Assembly (NCBI GenBank): GCA_014155875.1
Contig: JACEFZ010004117.1
Span: 441,001 to 505,000, forward strand
DNA length: 64,000 bases
Reading direction: 5' to 3'
DNA from: Cepaea nemoralis
Taxonomy: Eukaryota; Mollusca; Gastropoda; Stylommatophora; Helicidae
Shown: positions 33,415 through 43,867 of the stretch, piece by piece
Position numbering within the stretch: the first letter of the stretch is position 1
How the letters are laid out: every line of letters starts with the position of its first letter
Program-made: the position numbers and the translations under genes
The notes under the pieces: model-generated
Told to the model about the DNA's origin: nothing
Databases searched by the model: none
Seen by the model: only the letters and a program-made list of their open reading frames with translations

Positions 33415-33716
33415 ACTGAACAGAAGAGCTTCCGATTAGACGAACTCGTAGTTTTACGAACAGTTACGGAAGATCACGACCTTTCCGGGGATACCTTACA
33501 CGTGCGTGTCGTGTTTTCCTGAGATATCGTTGTTAGGATTTGAAAACCGTCAATTTTGCAACAATTTTCAATAATTAGACAATTTGACACAAAGGGTGGG
33601 TTCAGTAAATTATGAATATTGCATAAAAATAACAGTTTTTAAACAAAAACAAGTACAGAATCTGATAGAAGACATGATAAGGTGTCTAAAAATGAACTAT
33701 TCCAAAAATAGCCAAG
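33415..33716. other. no recognised feature between LINE end and right direct repeat
   Basis: AT-rich from 33540. It could include the other end of the Mutator-like element, but no terminus was identified. Confidence 0.4.
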
Positions 33717-33890
33717 TGGCTGTCTGATTGGCTGGCTGAACCGTGTTAAAGCAAAGGACATACTTTGTTTACACCTCTACCCAGTTCCCAGAGGAAGAAG
33801 CGTACACCACGATACATGTTATCAAAATGAGTAGAAATTCCATCCAGGTAAATGTCTCCTCTCCGTTGCCTGTGCCCAGTAACTCATTAA
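33717..33890 (+). repeat. 174-bp direct repeat, right copy
   Basis: Partner of 29263-29436. It includes the array-edge words 'tggctgtctgattggctgg' although no array lies to its left, which shows it is a duplicate of the left locus. Confidence 0.95.
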
Positions 33891-33944
33891 TGTCTTCATA
33901 AATATTTGTGGTTCAGTGGTTTCTATCCGGGAAATTAAACGCTC

Positions 33945-34170
33945 AAACCTGTACCTCCTAATTCTTACCCACGGCTGTACCTCAAAACTTTACCCATGGG
34001 TGTCCCACCTAAATTTTACCCACGGCTGTATCGCCTAAACTTTACCCTCAACTGTACTTCATAATCGTTACCCACGGCTGTACCTCCTAAACTTTACTCA
34101 TCGCCATATTTTCCAAAACCATACGCACAGCTGTACACCATCAAGTGTACTCATAACCTTACAGATGTAC
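33945..34170. repeat. about 30-bp tandem array, degenerate
   Basis: Around eight copies of 'cacggctgtacctcctaaac' + 'tttaccc', increasingly diverged to the right. Confidence 0.85.
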
Positions 34171-34484
34171 TTTCTAAACCCTAGTCACGAAACTGATACT
34201 CTTGTTCTTTGTCGTGTTTAGTTTATTTTGTAGTGTTCTGTTGTTTTACCTTTCTCTTCTCATGGTATTAGCATGCTTTGATGTTGTTATTTATAGTTAT
34301 TTGTATCTTTACCTGAGGTTTTTGTTTACTGATTACGAATTCTGGTCGCAGAATTCCCCGGTTGTAATCAAGGTTTTGTCGAGCTGTCTCCCTCCATTTC
34401 ATGGTATTCGCATTATTCAGCTCAGTGTAGTAGAAATTAAGAAGTCAAGAGATCGATAACGTGTTAAAATTGTGACATTGCTTT
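34171..34484. other. no recognised feature
   Basis: The 85-codon ORF at 34202-34459 is hydrophobic and T-rich, without motifs; not supported as a gene. Confidence 0.4.
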
Positions 34485-34700
34485 TTGATCCGGCAGCTTC
34501 TGCAGCTTGTCCTGTTCCAGAGGCATTGGTGTTAACTTTCCTCTTGGGTACATTAGACAGGCCGAGAGAAGGATCCATGTGCAACATATGGTCTCTAAAT
34601 TCAGCCCAGGCTGTGTGTTATGGAGAGGTATAACTCCATTTTACAAACTATCGTCTGTCAAGACGGCAAAGTGCCAGTCAGTTAAGCACATATCTCCACA
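34485..34700 (+). repeat. dispersed repeat G, partial
   Basis: 'gatccggcagcttctgcagc', 'aggccgagagaaggatc', 'ttcagcccaggct' and 'ggagaggtataactccat' recur in order at 39.95-40.16 and 54.26-54.42 kb. Confidence 0.75.
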
Positions 34701-34982
34701 TGTATGCAGTGTTTTGCTATTAAAGAAGTTATAATCAGAAACACATCCCAAATTAAACTGGCTAAAAGATATCTGAGAGCTAGACACCTAAATGACACAT
34801 ACCGTTTGCGCAGGAAGAATTTGAGACTGCGTAAGCGACATATTAGATTACCAAACGCTACACAAATGTCCTGTGGGCTTTGGGTTAGGGTCTGATAACT
34901 ATGAAACACCTAATCCCGTGAAGGTTACATTACCAACCTAGGCCTGATCCCAGTCATTCCGTATGGGCTGTGTTGATTCATG

Positions 34983-35070
34983 ACCTGGTTAGTTAGTCGT
35001 CGTTAGTCGGAGTTACAACATCACGGCAAAGGGTCACCCCACAATTTACTCCGTTCCTATGCCAGTGAAT
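34983..35070 (-). repeat. SINE-H tail fragment
   Basis: 'ttagttagtcgtcgttagtc' and 'acaacatcacggcaaagggt' resemble 39445-39510. Confidence 0.5.
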
Positions 35071-35916
35071 ATCATACAAAATGTTTCTCACTGTCCTGTT
35101 TGAAAAGTGGAACAAACAGCAGCCCGGACAGACCACCAGGCATACATGCATAAGGCCGCTGCCAGAATGCCAACACTACAGTCCGGAACTAAAATTACAC
35201 TTCACCTTGGCTCGAAAGGGCAGTCACTAGAAAATCAGCAGTTGCACACACATTACTGCATAAGGCAAAACCAGCTAGTTCAGCAACCGCGTCGCTCCAA
35301 TCACTTAACTCAGTAGCTGGGCGACGGAACTATGTACTACCAATCCAACATGAGGAAAATTCGTAAGCAAACCATGGCCAGAAGCGAAGCAAAACCACTC
35401 TAGAGGCCTTAATAGCTCACCAGCCTATCCGCCAATATTGGACAGGAAGTCATGGTTACATCCTGATGCGCCTTTCCAGAGACAGGAAGTTCCAGTGCCG
35501 ATCTTGCACATCCCTCTGGTTTCTGGGCTTGGAAGGAGGAAGGAAAACACTGGAATGCAGTCTTCGGTATCGGGGATAAGTCTCTTCATTAACCATATCC
35601 CCGTAGATACAAACCGTATTCATTGCTCTCGCGCCCGGAATGCCAATACATCGGACTGAAGAGTTAAAACAAAAGTCTTCCAAATGTTTTACCAACTAAC
35701 CAAAGCCCCAAAAATGACAAGTAAAATTAAGCTTTACGTTTCTGTTCTAACTTAAGTGAAATGATAATTGTATACTGGATATTTGTTCTGTTTGCAAGAA
35801 GTATGGTATCACTATCAGTTCAAGTACAATTGGCATATTGGCTAGGAGAGTTGCAGCGGTTGTCGTTTTTGTGTTCATTTATATATTTGAGGAGAGCATT
35901 AGAAAATCTACCGACT
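35071..35916. other. no recognised feature
   Basis: No recognisable ORF, array or SINE block in 0.85 kb. Confidence 0.4.
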
Positions 35917-36150
35917 CTGTGGCGATAGGGTTACAGATGTAAATCGTAATCCCGCATACCGCGTTCAAAACACAGCTGCGGGAGATTTGGAAGCAGGCCA
36001 CCTTACATTGGTTTCGCTTACAAATGTATGAGTGCCGGTCGTTCAGAAAGCAATGGCAAACTACTGAACGTAAATTTGTCAAGAAATCACGAACAGTAGA
36101 AAATGATGGGGTCGTTTGCAACGTCCTGTAAATGATATGCAAGTAACTTT
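35917..36150 (+). repeat. SINE-C copy
   Basis: 'tctgtggcgatagggttaca' head, 'cgttcaaaacacagctgcgg', 'ccggtcgttcagaaagcaat', 'ggcaaactactgaacgtaaa' and 'tgcaacgtcctgtaaatgat'. Nearly complete. Confidence 0.83.
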
Positions 36151-36273
36151 TATTAGAAAATATGAATAGGTGTAGGAGGCTATGATGATGTTGATGATGA
36201 TTATAATGATAATGGTGATGAAATTATAAACCAGCGGCGATAAGTTGAAGAAGATCATACACTGTGCATGGAC

Positions 36274-36515
36274 GAAACTGAGGACCAGCGGCAATGTGAT
36301 GAACGAAACTGAGGACCAGCGGCAATGTGATGAACGAAACTGAGGACCAGCGGCAATGTGATGAACGAAACTGAGGACCAGCGGCAATGTGATGAACGAA
36401 ACTGAGGACCAGCGGCAATGTGATGAACGAAACTGAGGACCAGCGGCAATGTGATGAACGAAACTGAAGACCAGCGGCAATGTGATGAACGAAACTGAAG
36501 ACCAGCGGCAATATC
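36274..36515. repeat. 31-bp tandem array, about 8 copies
   Basis: The unit is 'gaccagcggcaatgtgatga' + 'acgaaactgag', nearly perfect. The period is not a multiple of three, so the three minus-strand frames repeat the same 31-residue sequence with phase shifts. Confidence 0.95.
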
Positions 36516-37264
36516 ATGAAATAGGGTCTTATTTGAGCTGCACTATAGGTGATCGAACATATAAACAAGCAAACACAATAAATTTTGTAAGAGGCAACCA
36601 AATGGCATTTGTGTAAGACTGGCTGCCCCATCTCGTAGAACATTTTATCAGCAAAACCCATGTCTATGACGGGCTTGGCATGAGTTGGATAAGGGAATTT
36701 GCTCCACTGGGAGAAGAAAGGCAGAAGATGAAGAATGGTCTTGGCAACAAAGTCGTAATTATGTTCACAAGCGTTAAAGAGCGAGAGTATCTAATGAAGG
36801 GGCAAATGGATGCAGAGATCACCATGGATACCCAGTGTTGACGAAGAAACGTGCCTCAACACAGATCGTAATGAAGCATCCACAACATGATATTAATTTT
36901 TCATTGATGGCAACGCTTGACTGGTCATGTTGACAGATACTATCAATAATTTGGTAGTTTTCTCATATTTGTTTTTTCTTGTCCGTAGATAACAAACATC
37001 TCATGAGAAATAAATTCGTTGTTTGGCTTCGGGTATTGATTGGCAGTCATATAAGTAAAGGAAAGATAGTAGAGATAAGCAGAAACACTTGTAAATAGAA
37101 CACGTGAAAGTTCTAGGTGCATCCGTATTCGAAGCTGCCGTTTTGGAGTAATTTACCTTCGTGTTCTTATTTTTTATATAAATACAATTATAATGTCACA
37201 CTAAGGTGTGGTGTAGTCAAAGCTAGCTAACATTATAACTATGTAGTTTAGTCATATTCACCGC
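36516..37264. other. no recognised feature
   Basis: Nothing recognisable apart from the tail of the 31-bp array. Confidence 0.4.
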
Positions 37265-37470
37265 CGCCACGACCATCATCATCATCATCTAGCTTGTCTT
37301 TTCCAGAATGTCGCTCTGCTCACTGTCCGCCGAAAAAATGCTCGACCCTTTCTCTTGCCTCGTACATTTTCAAGTCTAATGGGTCTGCAATGCATTTAGT
37401 CCTTCTTCGTGTTGGTCGACCTGTGCCTCTGCCTCCAAGAACGATACCGTCTATCATAACTGAGAGCACC
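37265..37470 (-). pseudogene. LINE ORF2 3' end
   Basis: Minus strand GGRGTGRPTRRRTKCIADPL ... SGKDKLDDDDDD, i.e. the basic GRPxxR C-terminal block followed by a (gat)n tail at 37270-37290, as in the other RTE-like 3' ends here. Confidence 0.6.
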
Positions 37471-37859
37471 AACACTGCAAGCCTGTCAACATAAAGCCAG
37501 CAAGGAGCACTTTGTTATTGTATAATATTATGCTCCAGATTTCTTTAGATTTCACCCCTGAACTCACTAGAATTATTCCTTATTTCTTAATTTATTTTAT
37601 TAGTTTTTTGTTTTTTTTGGTTTTTTTTTTTTAAAAATCCCGTTAACCCTTTTCATGTTTACTGCATTGCCATGGCAGCATGATTCTTTGCAGACTTTTA
37701 GTTTTGGGCTCTTGAACCTCAGCGAAATTCTCATTTCTCTTGTTTATTTCTGACTGTGGTGTTTTCGGTTAGCTGAATGAATATTTGTGTAGTTCATAGT
37801 CATGGGAGTTGCTTCATGATGTAGATAGTCTGTTTCACAATTCACGGTAGAACAATGCC

Positions 37860-38180
37860 TTGTTTCATAATAGTCTGTGTCGCTAATAACGGTAGAAAAG
37901 TATCATATTCCATGGAAGTCTTGTTTCGCTGTTTACGGTAGATTAGTAGTAGTACCATATTCCATGGAAGTCTTGTTTCGCTGTTTACGGTAGATTAGTA
38001 TCATATTCCATGGAAGTCTTGTTTTGCTGTTTACGGTAGAATAGTGCCTTGTTTCATACAAGTTTGTGTCGCTAATGACGGTAGAATTAATGCCTTATTC
38101 CATGGAATTCACGTTTCTCTATTTACGGTAGAATAGTGCCTTGTTTCATGAAAGTTGCTGTTGCTAATGACGGTAGAAAA
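37860..38180. repeat. about 47-bp tandem array, left part
   Basis: Units of 'ccatggaagtcttgtttcgc' + 'tgtttacggtagattagta' + 'tcatatt', with variant 'ccttgtttcat' ends. About six copies. Confidence 0.85.
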
Positions 38181-38189
38181 CTGTCATTT

Positions 38190-38400
38190 ACTGCCAATAT
38201 AGTACCTTGCGGTGTATGGCAGAGGGGTCTTTGAGCCTGAGGAATAAAGGCCGCCTGGCTAGTGCAGTCGCCGCGAACTGTGCAGGTTAGGATTTTCTTT
38301 TTGCCCCCGACAGAAAAAAATCCGATACCTTACCGAGGGATCGAACCCGGGCCTCCCGAATGAGAGTCCGGCGTTCTAGCCTCTCGGCCAGCCGCTCCTC
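38190..38400 (-). repeat. tRNA-Glu-like SINE splitting the 47-bp array
   Basis: Minus strand 'ggctggccgagaggctagaa' (box A side), a ctctcat anticodon-like loop and 'cccgggttcgatccctcgg' (box B). The distal part holds 'aaggccgcctggctagtgca' on the plus strand, as at 22.93 kb. Array monomers resume at 38403. A genuine tRNA is unlikely, since the acceptor stem does not close. Confidence 0.68.
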
Positions 38401-38402
38401 TT

Positions 38403-38462
38403 TATTAATGCCTTATTCCATGGAATTCATGTTTCGCTGTTTACGGTACAGTAGTGCCTTGG
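38403..38462. repeat. 47-bp array, right remnant
   Basis: One monomer ('ccatggaattcatgtttcgc' + 'tgtttacggtacagtagtg') after the SINE. Confidence 0.8.
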
Positions 38463-39094
38463 TCCACTTGCTTCATCACTAGTTACAACTGGGACGCATT
38501 GTTGAGTTGTTGTTGGTTTAATCTTTGGATACTCTCTGTTAACGCTTCTGCGAGTGTTTGAAATGATTGTTTTCACATCTTGGAAGGCGGGGTATTGATT
38601 GCGCTGCATGTGGACATGGCAGCTTCGTCGTTGCTTGTTTTATTTAGGGCCAGATACGTGTGCTTCTGCCATTTCCCCACTCATTTAAAACAAAACAAAA
38701 AACATTGTGTCATGTTTAGGTTTCTTCAGTCAGCTGATTTTCGCTCTGTGTGTATGTATTTGTACGTGTGTATGTTCGTGCATGTGGTTTTTTTTCCGAA
38801 TCAGATTGTTTTGTAAATTTGGCTGCATGTGTTTTATTTGGTCAGTGTTTGGTTACATGTGTTTTGTTTGGTCACTAATATCTCATTGTATATTTCCTTA
38901 GTATATTTTCGCTCGTTTCTTCCAACACTGTCAGTACCGCAAGTTGTGCCACATCTTTTCGCGTGTTAGTTTTTACCAATTTCATGTCTTCATGTATGCT
39001 GTGACATTTCTAATTTGATGAGCAAAGTATTAACAGTTTATTGTACGTTGTCTAGACTTCGAGAAGTTGTTTGCAATTTGTATCAGCTGCTGTT
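38463..39094. other. no recognised feature
   Basis: Mixed sequence; the short ORFs are cysteine/valine-rich without motifs. Confidence 0.4.
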
Positions 39095-39180
39095 CTGGGA
39101 AATAAAGGCGGCTGACGTGGTATTGACCACATCATCCATCCAGTACTGATTGGTCACATAAAAACATGGAGTTAGAATCA
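39095..39180 (+). repeat. SINE-D tail fragment
   Basis: 'ggaaataaaggcggctgacg', 'gaccacatcatccatccagt' and 'actgattggtcacataaaa' parallel 42515-42585. Confidence 0.6.
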
Positions 39181-39296
39181 CATAGCCAAGACGCTGCGAG
39201 CCGTGCGGAACGTTACGTTCTTTCTGTGTACCATAACATATCCAAATTGCCCTATGTCATGAAACGGGGACCTATACTTACTTTACCTGCTTTTTC

Positions 39297-39425
39297 TTAG
39301 CGCTGGATGTTAGGCGGCTTTCACCAAACCCGACACCCAACATAGTGTCAACGGCTTCTCGCGGAGGATCGCAATTGGAGGGGTACAGGTCTTATCTTGG
39401 TGCGAGGAAAATAACGTAAATACAA
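39297..39425 (+). repeat. dispersed repeat G, left half
   Basis: 'gctggatgttaggcggct', 'aacccgacacccaacat' and 'ggaggatcgcaattggaggg' parallel 54045-54130. The repeat is split by SINE-H and resumes at 39872. Confidence 0.75.
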
Positions 39426-39438
39426 TATCTCATGAAAG

Positions 39439-39858
39439 TTTAGTTTAGTAAGTTTAGTTTAGTCGTTGGATCAACATCACGGCACACGGTTTAACCCATA
39501 AGTGCTCCGTTTTCCTCAAACTCAAACTCAAACCTGAGTCTGGAGAAACTCAGCTCAATGCACGAACTCCGTTGCATCGGCGAGGATCCTGAAATACTTT
39601 GGGTATATTTTTAACTCGAAATTTTGCCCGGGCAGCGCCGTTAGGCTACTCTTTTTTCGATTTCCAACTGCCAAGGGATTTTTTACGTTCGCACCAATAC
39701 ACACGGGCGTCCGATCTCACTACCCAGAGACCAGGGGAAATTTTATTACTGGAAGTCCAGGTGGATTTTTTAAATAAATCCCGGTCCTCACCGGGGCCTG
39801 AACCCGGGACCTCCAGCACTCGAGGCGGACACCATACCCTGAGACCACTCAGCCCCCC
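39439..39858 (-). repeat. SINE-H, complete copy with 13-bp target-site duplication
   Basis: It is flanked by 'tatctcatgaaag' at 39426-39438 and 39859-39871. Minus-strand head 'ggggctgagtggtctcaggg' (box A) and 'cccgggttcaggccccggtg' (box B); body about 330 bp; 3' end 'aacgactaaactaaac' with a repeated actaa tail. At 420 bp it is the longest SINE here. Its last 70 bp resemble the 3' end of the RT/RNase H LINE at 1080-1140. Confidence 0.87.
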
Positions 39859-39871
39859 TATCTCATGAAAG

Positions 39872-40165
39872 GGCAGACCAGGCCCTAAACCTGGGTCGGC
39901 AACTAGTCTAGGATCAAAGCTCCGACATGCGGTCAGTTAGAGCATTACTTTGCAGATCCGGCAGCTTCTGCAGCTTGTCCTTTTTCATATATTTTGATGT
40001 TACCTTTCATCTGGTGTAAACTAAGCAGACCGAGAAAGGAATTATGCTATATGGGCAAGAAATAGTCTCTACAATTCAGCCCAGGCTTTATGCTATGGAG
40101 AGGTATAACTCCATCAAAAACTATCCCCTGTCAAGACGGCAAGGTGCCAGTGGGTGAGGCAAGCA
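39872..40165 (+). repeat. dispersed repeat G, right half
   Basis: 'gggcagaccaggccctaaac', 'ggtcggcaactagtctagga', 'gatccggcagcttctgcagc' and 'gtcaagacggcaaggtgcca' in the same order as 54.17-54.42 and 34.49-34.68 kb. Confidence 0.78.
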
Positions 40166-40870
40166 GCGACACGATTGATCTATAAACATCTGAGCCCAGC
40201 ACGATTTACCTAGTACGTGTAAAGACGTGGAATGAGGTCCTTCACTTTTACTTTTACATCGTGTTGCCATCATTGGAATCGTCTAGTTTAACTATGTGTA
40301 TTTGTCTTCTTCATTGACATATAAATGTCCTTTACAGTATTCACTATAAACACACGCGAATAAGTCGTTTATGTTGGTAATGTGATCGTCTTGATTAGTG
40401 AATGTAATCCTTTGAAACATTGCTGTCTCGCGATACACAGACGGGTAGCTGTCTTTACAATGAGTAAATAAATCAACAATCACGGAAAGAAGAAATGTTG
40501 AACTTTACAAGAACATAATCACAAGTGACAGAATGGTTTTTTGCGACCAAACAAGACAAACAGTCACATTAAACACTGATGTTTTCTTTAGTAAGGTTTT
40601 CTCTAGAAGGTCCATGTGTTAGATAAGCACATTTTCTGTGTTTAAATGTCATATTTTAGGTTTAGTAATTTCAATGTCCGTTTGTCTTTGTTTTTGTCTA
40701 TTGACAACGGCCTTGTAGCCGCAACATCAGCAATGTCCTTGTGATCGTGTTCCACTAAAGCTAACGTTTCTACTTTCAGTTGTGGTTAATTTATTCCTTG
40801 TTGTATTACAGTAATATTGAAGGGAGGGGAAAAGTGGTTAAGAATATGAGGTGTAATAAAGATATTCTGA
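40166..40870. other. no recognised feature
   Basis: No ORF motif or repeat recognised. Confidence 0.4.
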
Positions 40871-42115
40871 AAGCAGATAAAGAAATTCAAGAACAATTCA
40901 GAGTTACTGTGAAAAATAGGTAAAATACATAGTATAAATTAACAATGGAAAATGTTAAGAGACTCCTATTCATCAAACAAGCAAAGAAATATTACCAGAG
41001 AGAAGATAAAAAGCTAATAACAAAGGGATGATCGAAGAAAGCTTAATGTTGATGGATAAAAGAAAAGGATGAAGTAGATGTTTGAAAGATATCAACGTTG
41101 ACGAGAAAGATATCAGAATAATAAAACATATTTACTGGAAACAAGTAGTAGCAATTAAAATGGGAAATAAAGATGGCAGTTCTGAATAAATAAAGCTTAG
41201 GATTACGACAAGGATACGTGTTGTTAGAGGATCTCTTCTCTCTCTAAAGCGAAGTAATCATGAGATAGATCAAAGAGTAGCCAGGAATATTAATCACGGG
41301 TAATAATATAAAGAATCTACGCTTTGTAGATGACACGGTATTGATGGCGGAAATGCAAAAGATCTAGAACAGTTGTTGGACATTGTAGTAACAGTGAGTG
41401 CAAAGAAAGAAATCTGCTTGAATATCTAGAAAACAGAAATAATGGTTATATCAAAGAAAAGGGTGATACCAAAATGTTGAAATAACAATAGAAAGGAAAA
41501 TGCTTAACTGTTTGGATGAGTGTAAATACCTAGGAGCAATTATGCCGTCAGAAGGGAGATGCACACTAGAGATTAAGAACAGAATATGGCAAGTAAAAGC
41601 TGAATTTCAGAAAATGAAAAGTATCTTGTGCTATAAGTAATTGAATTTTAAAAAAGAGAGTGCTAAAATGTTATATGGTACCTGTTTTGATGCATGGCAG
41701 TGAATCTTAGAATGTAATTGAACAAATTAGAAAAATCTTAGAAGCAACAAGGATGTGGTTGCGAATTCCTTAGACTTCCAGAGTAACTAGCATCGATTGC
41801 CTGAAAGAGGCTAATGAAAGTAGAACATTATAATATACAACAACAAGAAATAGACAAACATCTTTCTTTGATCATGTGATGAGAAGAGAGGCATTTTAGA
41901 TCATCGTGATAACTAGAAAGATCAATAGGAAAAAGAAGCAGAAGCAGATCATGAGAAACGATGCTGAATGGACTGAAACGGTGGCATGGCGGAATATCAT
42001 CAGCAGAGTTCATCCACAACACCACGGACTGAGATCTGTGGAGAGACATAAACGCCTACGCCAGCTGGCATGGCGCGTGATGATGATGATGGTGATGATG
42101 ATGATGATGATGTTT
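40871..42115 (+). pseudogene. RTE-like LINE ORF2, decayed RT to 3' end
   Basis: With many frameshifts: KDINVDEKDIRIIKHIYW (about 41095), RIRQGYVL, the FSL region, NLRFVDDTVLMAEM (catalytic box, first A changed to V), KMLNCLDECKYLGAIMPSEG (41505), KAEFQKMKSILCYK, RMWLRIP, SFFDHVMRRE (41870), LRSVERHKRLRQLAWR (42030), then a (gatgat)n tail at 42080-42112. It shows the order of segments used to place the shorter LINE pieces in this window. No intact domain remains. Confidence 0.85.
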
Positions 42116-42224
42116 ACAGCTTTACGGAATTTTAGCTTTTCGTAACATATTGAACGTTGCCGGCCCTTTCATGGCTGAACATATTTTCTACAAGAATAGT
42201 CGATCCAGTAGGCCGCATATCGGA

Positions 42225-42365
42225 CCATTCTGTATTTTATATTAGAGGCCTACTTTCTCAAACACTATAACACTGTAACTAGTGAACGTAAACTTGCCGA
42301 GAGATCACAACAGTAAAAATGCTGGTGTTAACTGCAACGTCCTGTAAAGCCTATGCAACTAGCCT
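42225..42365 (+). repeat. SINE-C 3' half
   Basis: 'gtgaacgtaaacttgccga', 'agatcacaacagtaaaaatg' and 'aactgcaacgtcctgtaaag'. Confidence 0.7.
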
Positions 42366-42377
42366 TTTCTAAACAGA

Positions 42378-42590
42378 AAGCCACGGTGGCACAGTGGCTT
42401 GTGCGGTTGGTCATGTGTTCGAATCTCCGTCGTGACTGATTGTTTTTTTAAAGTGGCCTGGGCTCTCAGGTCAACCCAGACTAAAATATGTTCCAGGAAA
42501 TGTCCTAGAAAGTAAAGACGGCCGGCGTCTTATAAACCACATCACCCATTTATTGCTGATTAGTCTTCTTTTTAAATATGGGGCTAACAC
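42378..42590 (+). repeat. SINE-D, near-complete copy
   Basis: Head 'cacggtggcacagtggcttg' (box A) and 'tgtgttcgaatctccgtcg' (box B); body 'ctcaggtcaacccagactaa'; tail 'gacggccggcgtcttataaa'. Confidence 0.8.
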
Positions 42591-42667
42591 CAGAATGCCT
42601 CAATGCGCATAAATGGGTCCTAGATAATTTTAAGGGTTCTTTTGCACACCTTAAGGCGCTTGGGACA

Positions 42668-42915
42668 TATGCGTACATTTTTTTAAGTTGCATATCCCTT
42701 ACAGGACGTTGCCGTCAACACCAGCATTTTTCAGCTGCTGTTGATGTTCTTGGCAAGATTACGCTCAGTAGTTTGCCATTGCTTTCTGCGCGATCGGCTC
42801 ACATACCTCCGTAAGTAATAAACACAACGCGATCCGCTGCCGAATCTCACGCAGCTGCGTTCCTCGCATGGATACAGGGGAGTACGGAGAAAGTCGTTAA
42901 CCCCTTCGTTAGGGA
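42668..42915 (-). repeat. SINE-C copy
   Basis: On the plus strand it reads 'tcccttacaggacgttgccg', 'caacaccagcattttt', 'agtttgccattgctttctg' and 'gttaaccccttcg', i.e. the family in reverse. Confidence 0.83.
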
Positions 42916-42954
42916 GACTATATTTTTAATTGACCTATCTGCACTCTGTGGTGA

Positions 42955-43105
42955 TGGTGTGGACATTATCAAGCCGGCTGGAATTTACTTCCCAAGAAAT
43001 TTTCCGGTACTGATTTTAGGCTGGGTCGACCTGTGACTCCGGGTCAAGTTTTAACAATCTGATTGGATGGGGATTCGAATCCATAATTACAGGGTCGGCA
43101 TGCTG
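42955..43105 (-). repeat. SINE-D copy
   Basis: Reverse of 'caggtcgacccagcctaaaa' at 43008-43030 and a box B 'ggattcgaatccataat' reading at 43070. Confidence 0.65.
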
Positions 43106-43194
43106 GCGTCTACTGCGGCTCCTCATAAAACAAAAGAGGGCTTCACTTTAGCCCGCACACACGGAACATTTATATTAGTGTAATTGTAATGGTG

Positions 43195-43435
43195 TATAGG
43201 CCAGTCTCCCTGGTCTAGGCATTACACGACATTCTCCGTAATCCCGTATACCCTCGTAAGTAACATGACGTGCGCGAGAATCGGTAGCGGTTCTCTCCGT
43301 GTCGGTAACTTACGGGGTATGTGAGCCGGTCGCTCAGAAATCAATGGCAAACTACTGAGCGTAATATCGCCAAGACATCAACAGCAGCTGAAAATGCTGG
43401 TGTTGACTGCAATGTCATGTAAAGGATATGCGGGG
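43195..43435 (+). repeat. SINE-C copy, inverted relative to 42.67 kb
   Basis: 'ccagtctccctggtctaggc' head, 'tgagccggtcgctcagaaat', 'ggcaaactactgagcgtaat' and 'atgctggtgttgactgcaat' then 'catgtaaaggatatg'. Confidence 0.83.
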
Positions 43436-43865
43436 GAAAAAAATAATAATAATAACCATGAAATCGAATCACTTGTGATGGCTGTTAGCGTAGAATGACG
43501 CTGACACTAGCCGAACTAAACCACTGCTTCAGTTGACGCGTGACATCGCTGAAGTCGCTGAAATATACAGTGACCCTCCCTACTACGTGGAAATGTTGGG
43601 TAGGGGAGGTAAGGCCACTCGGCTGAATGTTGACTAATAGTTTCTGTCAGAAATGGGTCGCGACGGTAGAAAATGTACTTAGTAGGTTGGCCGCTTTGAT
43701 TGGATAGAAGAGAGGGGGCAGGGGAGAACGGTAGTGACAGACGAGACGAGAAGATTGTAATCGCGCGGGATGGGTGCAGATTGGAATCACTCAGGTGACA
43801 CTAAAATGGGTCAACGAAATCATGTAACACCCTCCTCCTCCCTTTCACCCACCTCTCTATAATAT
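43436..43865. other. no recognised feature
   Basis: Mixed sequence with a short C-rich patch near 43830. Confidence 0.4.
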
Positions 43866-43867
43866 CT

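Noticed and set aside
29437..33716. LTR retrotransposon with 174-bp LTRs
   Set aside because: The direct repeats do not begin tg and end ca, include part of a tandem array, and the interior encodes no gag, protease or integrase.
34202..34459. 85-codon hydrophobic ORF
   Set aside because: T-rich sequence gives such ORFs by chance; no motif, no neighbour support.
35107..35316. 69-codon Gln-rich ORF
   Set aside because: No recognisable domain, atypical composition, no repeat or splice context.
38330..38400. Functional tRNA-Glu gene on the minus strand
   Set aside because: Boxes A and B are good, but the acceptor stem does not pair and SINE body follows.
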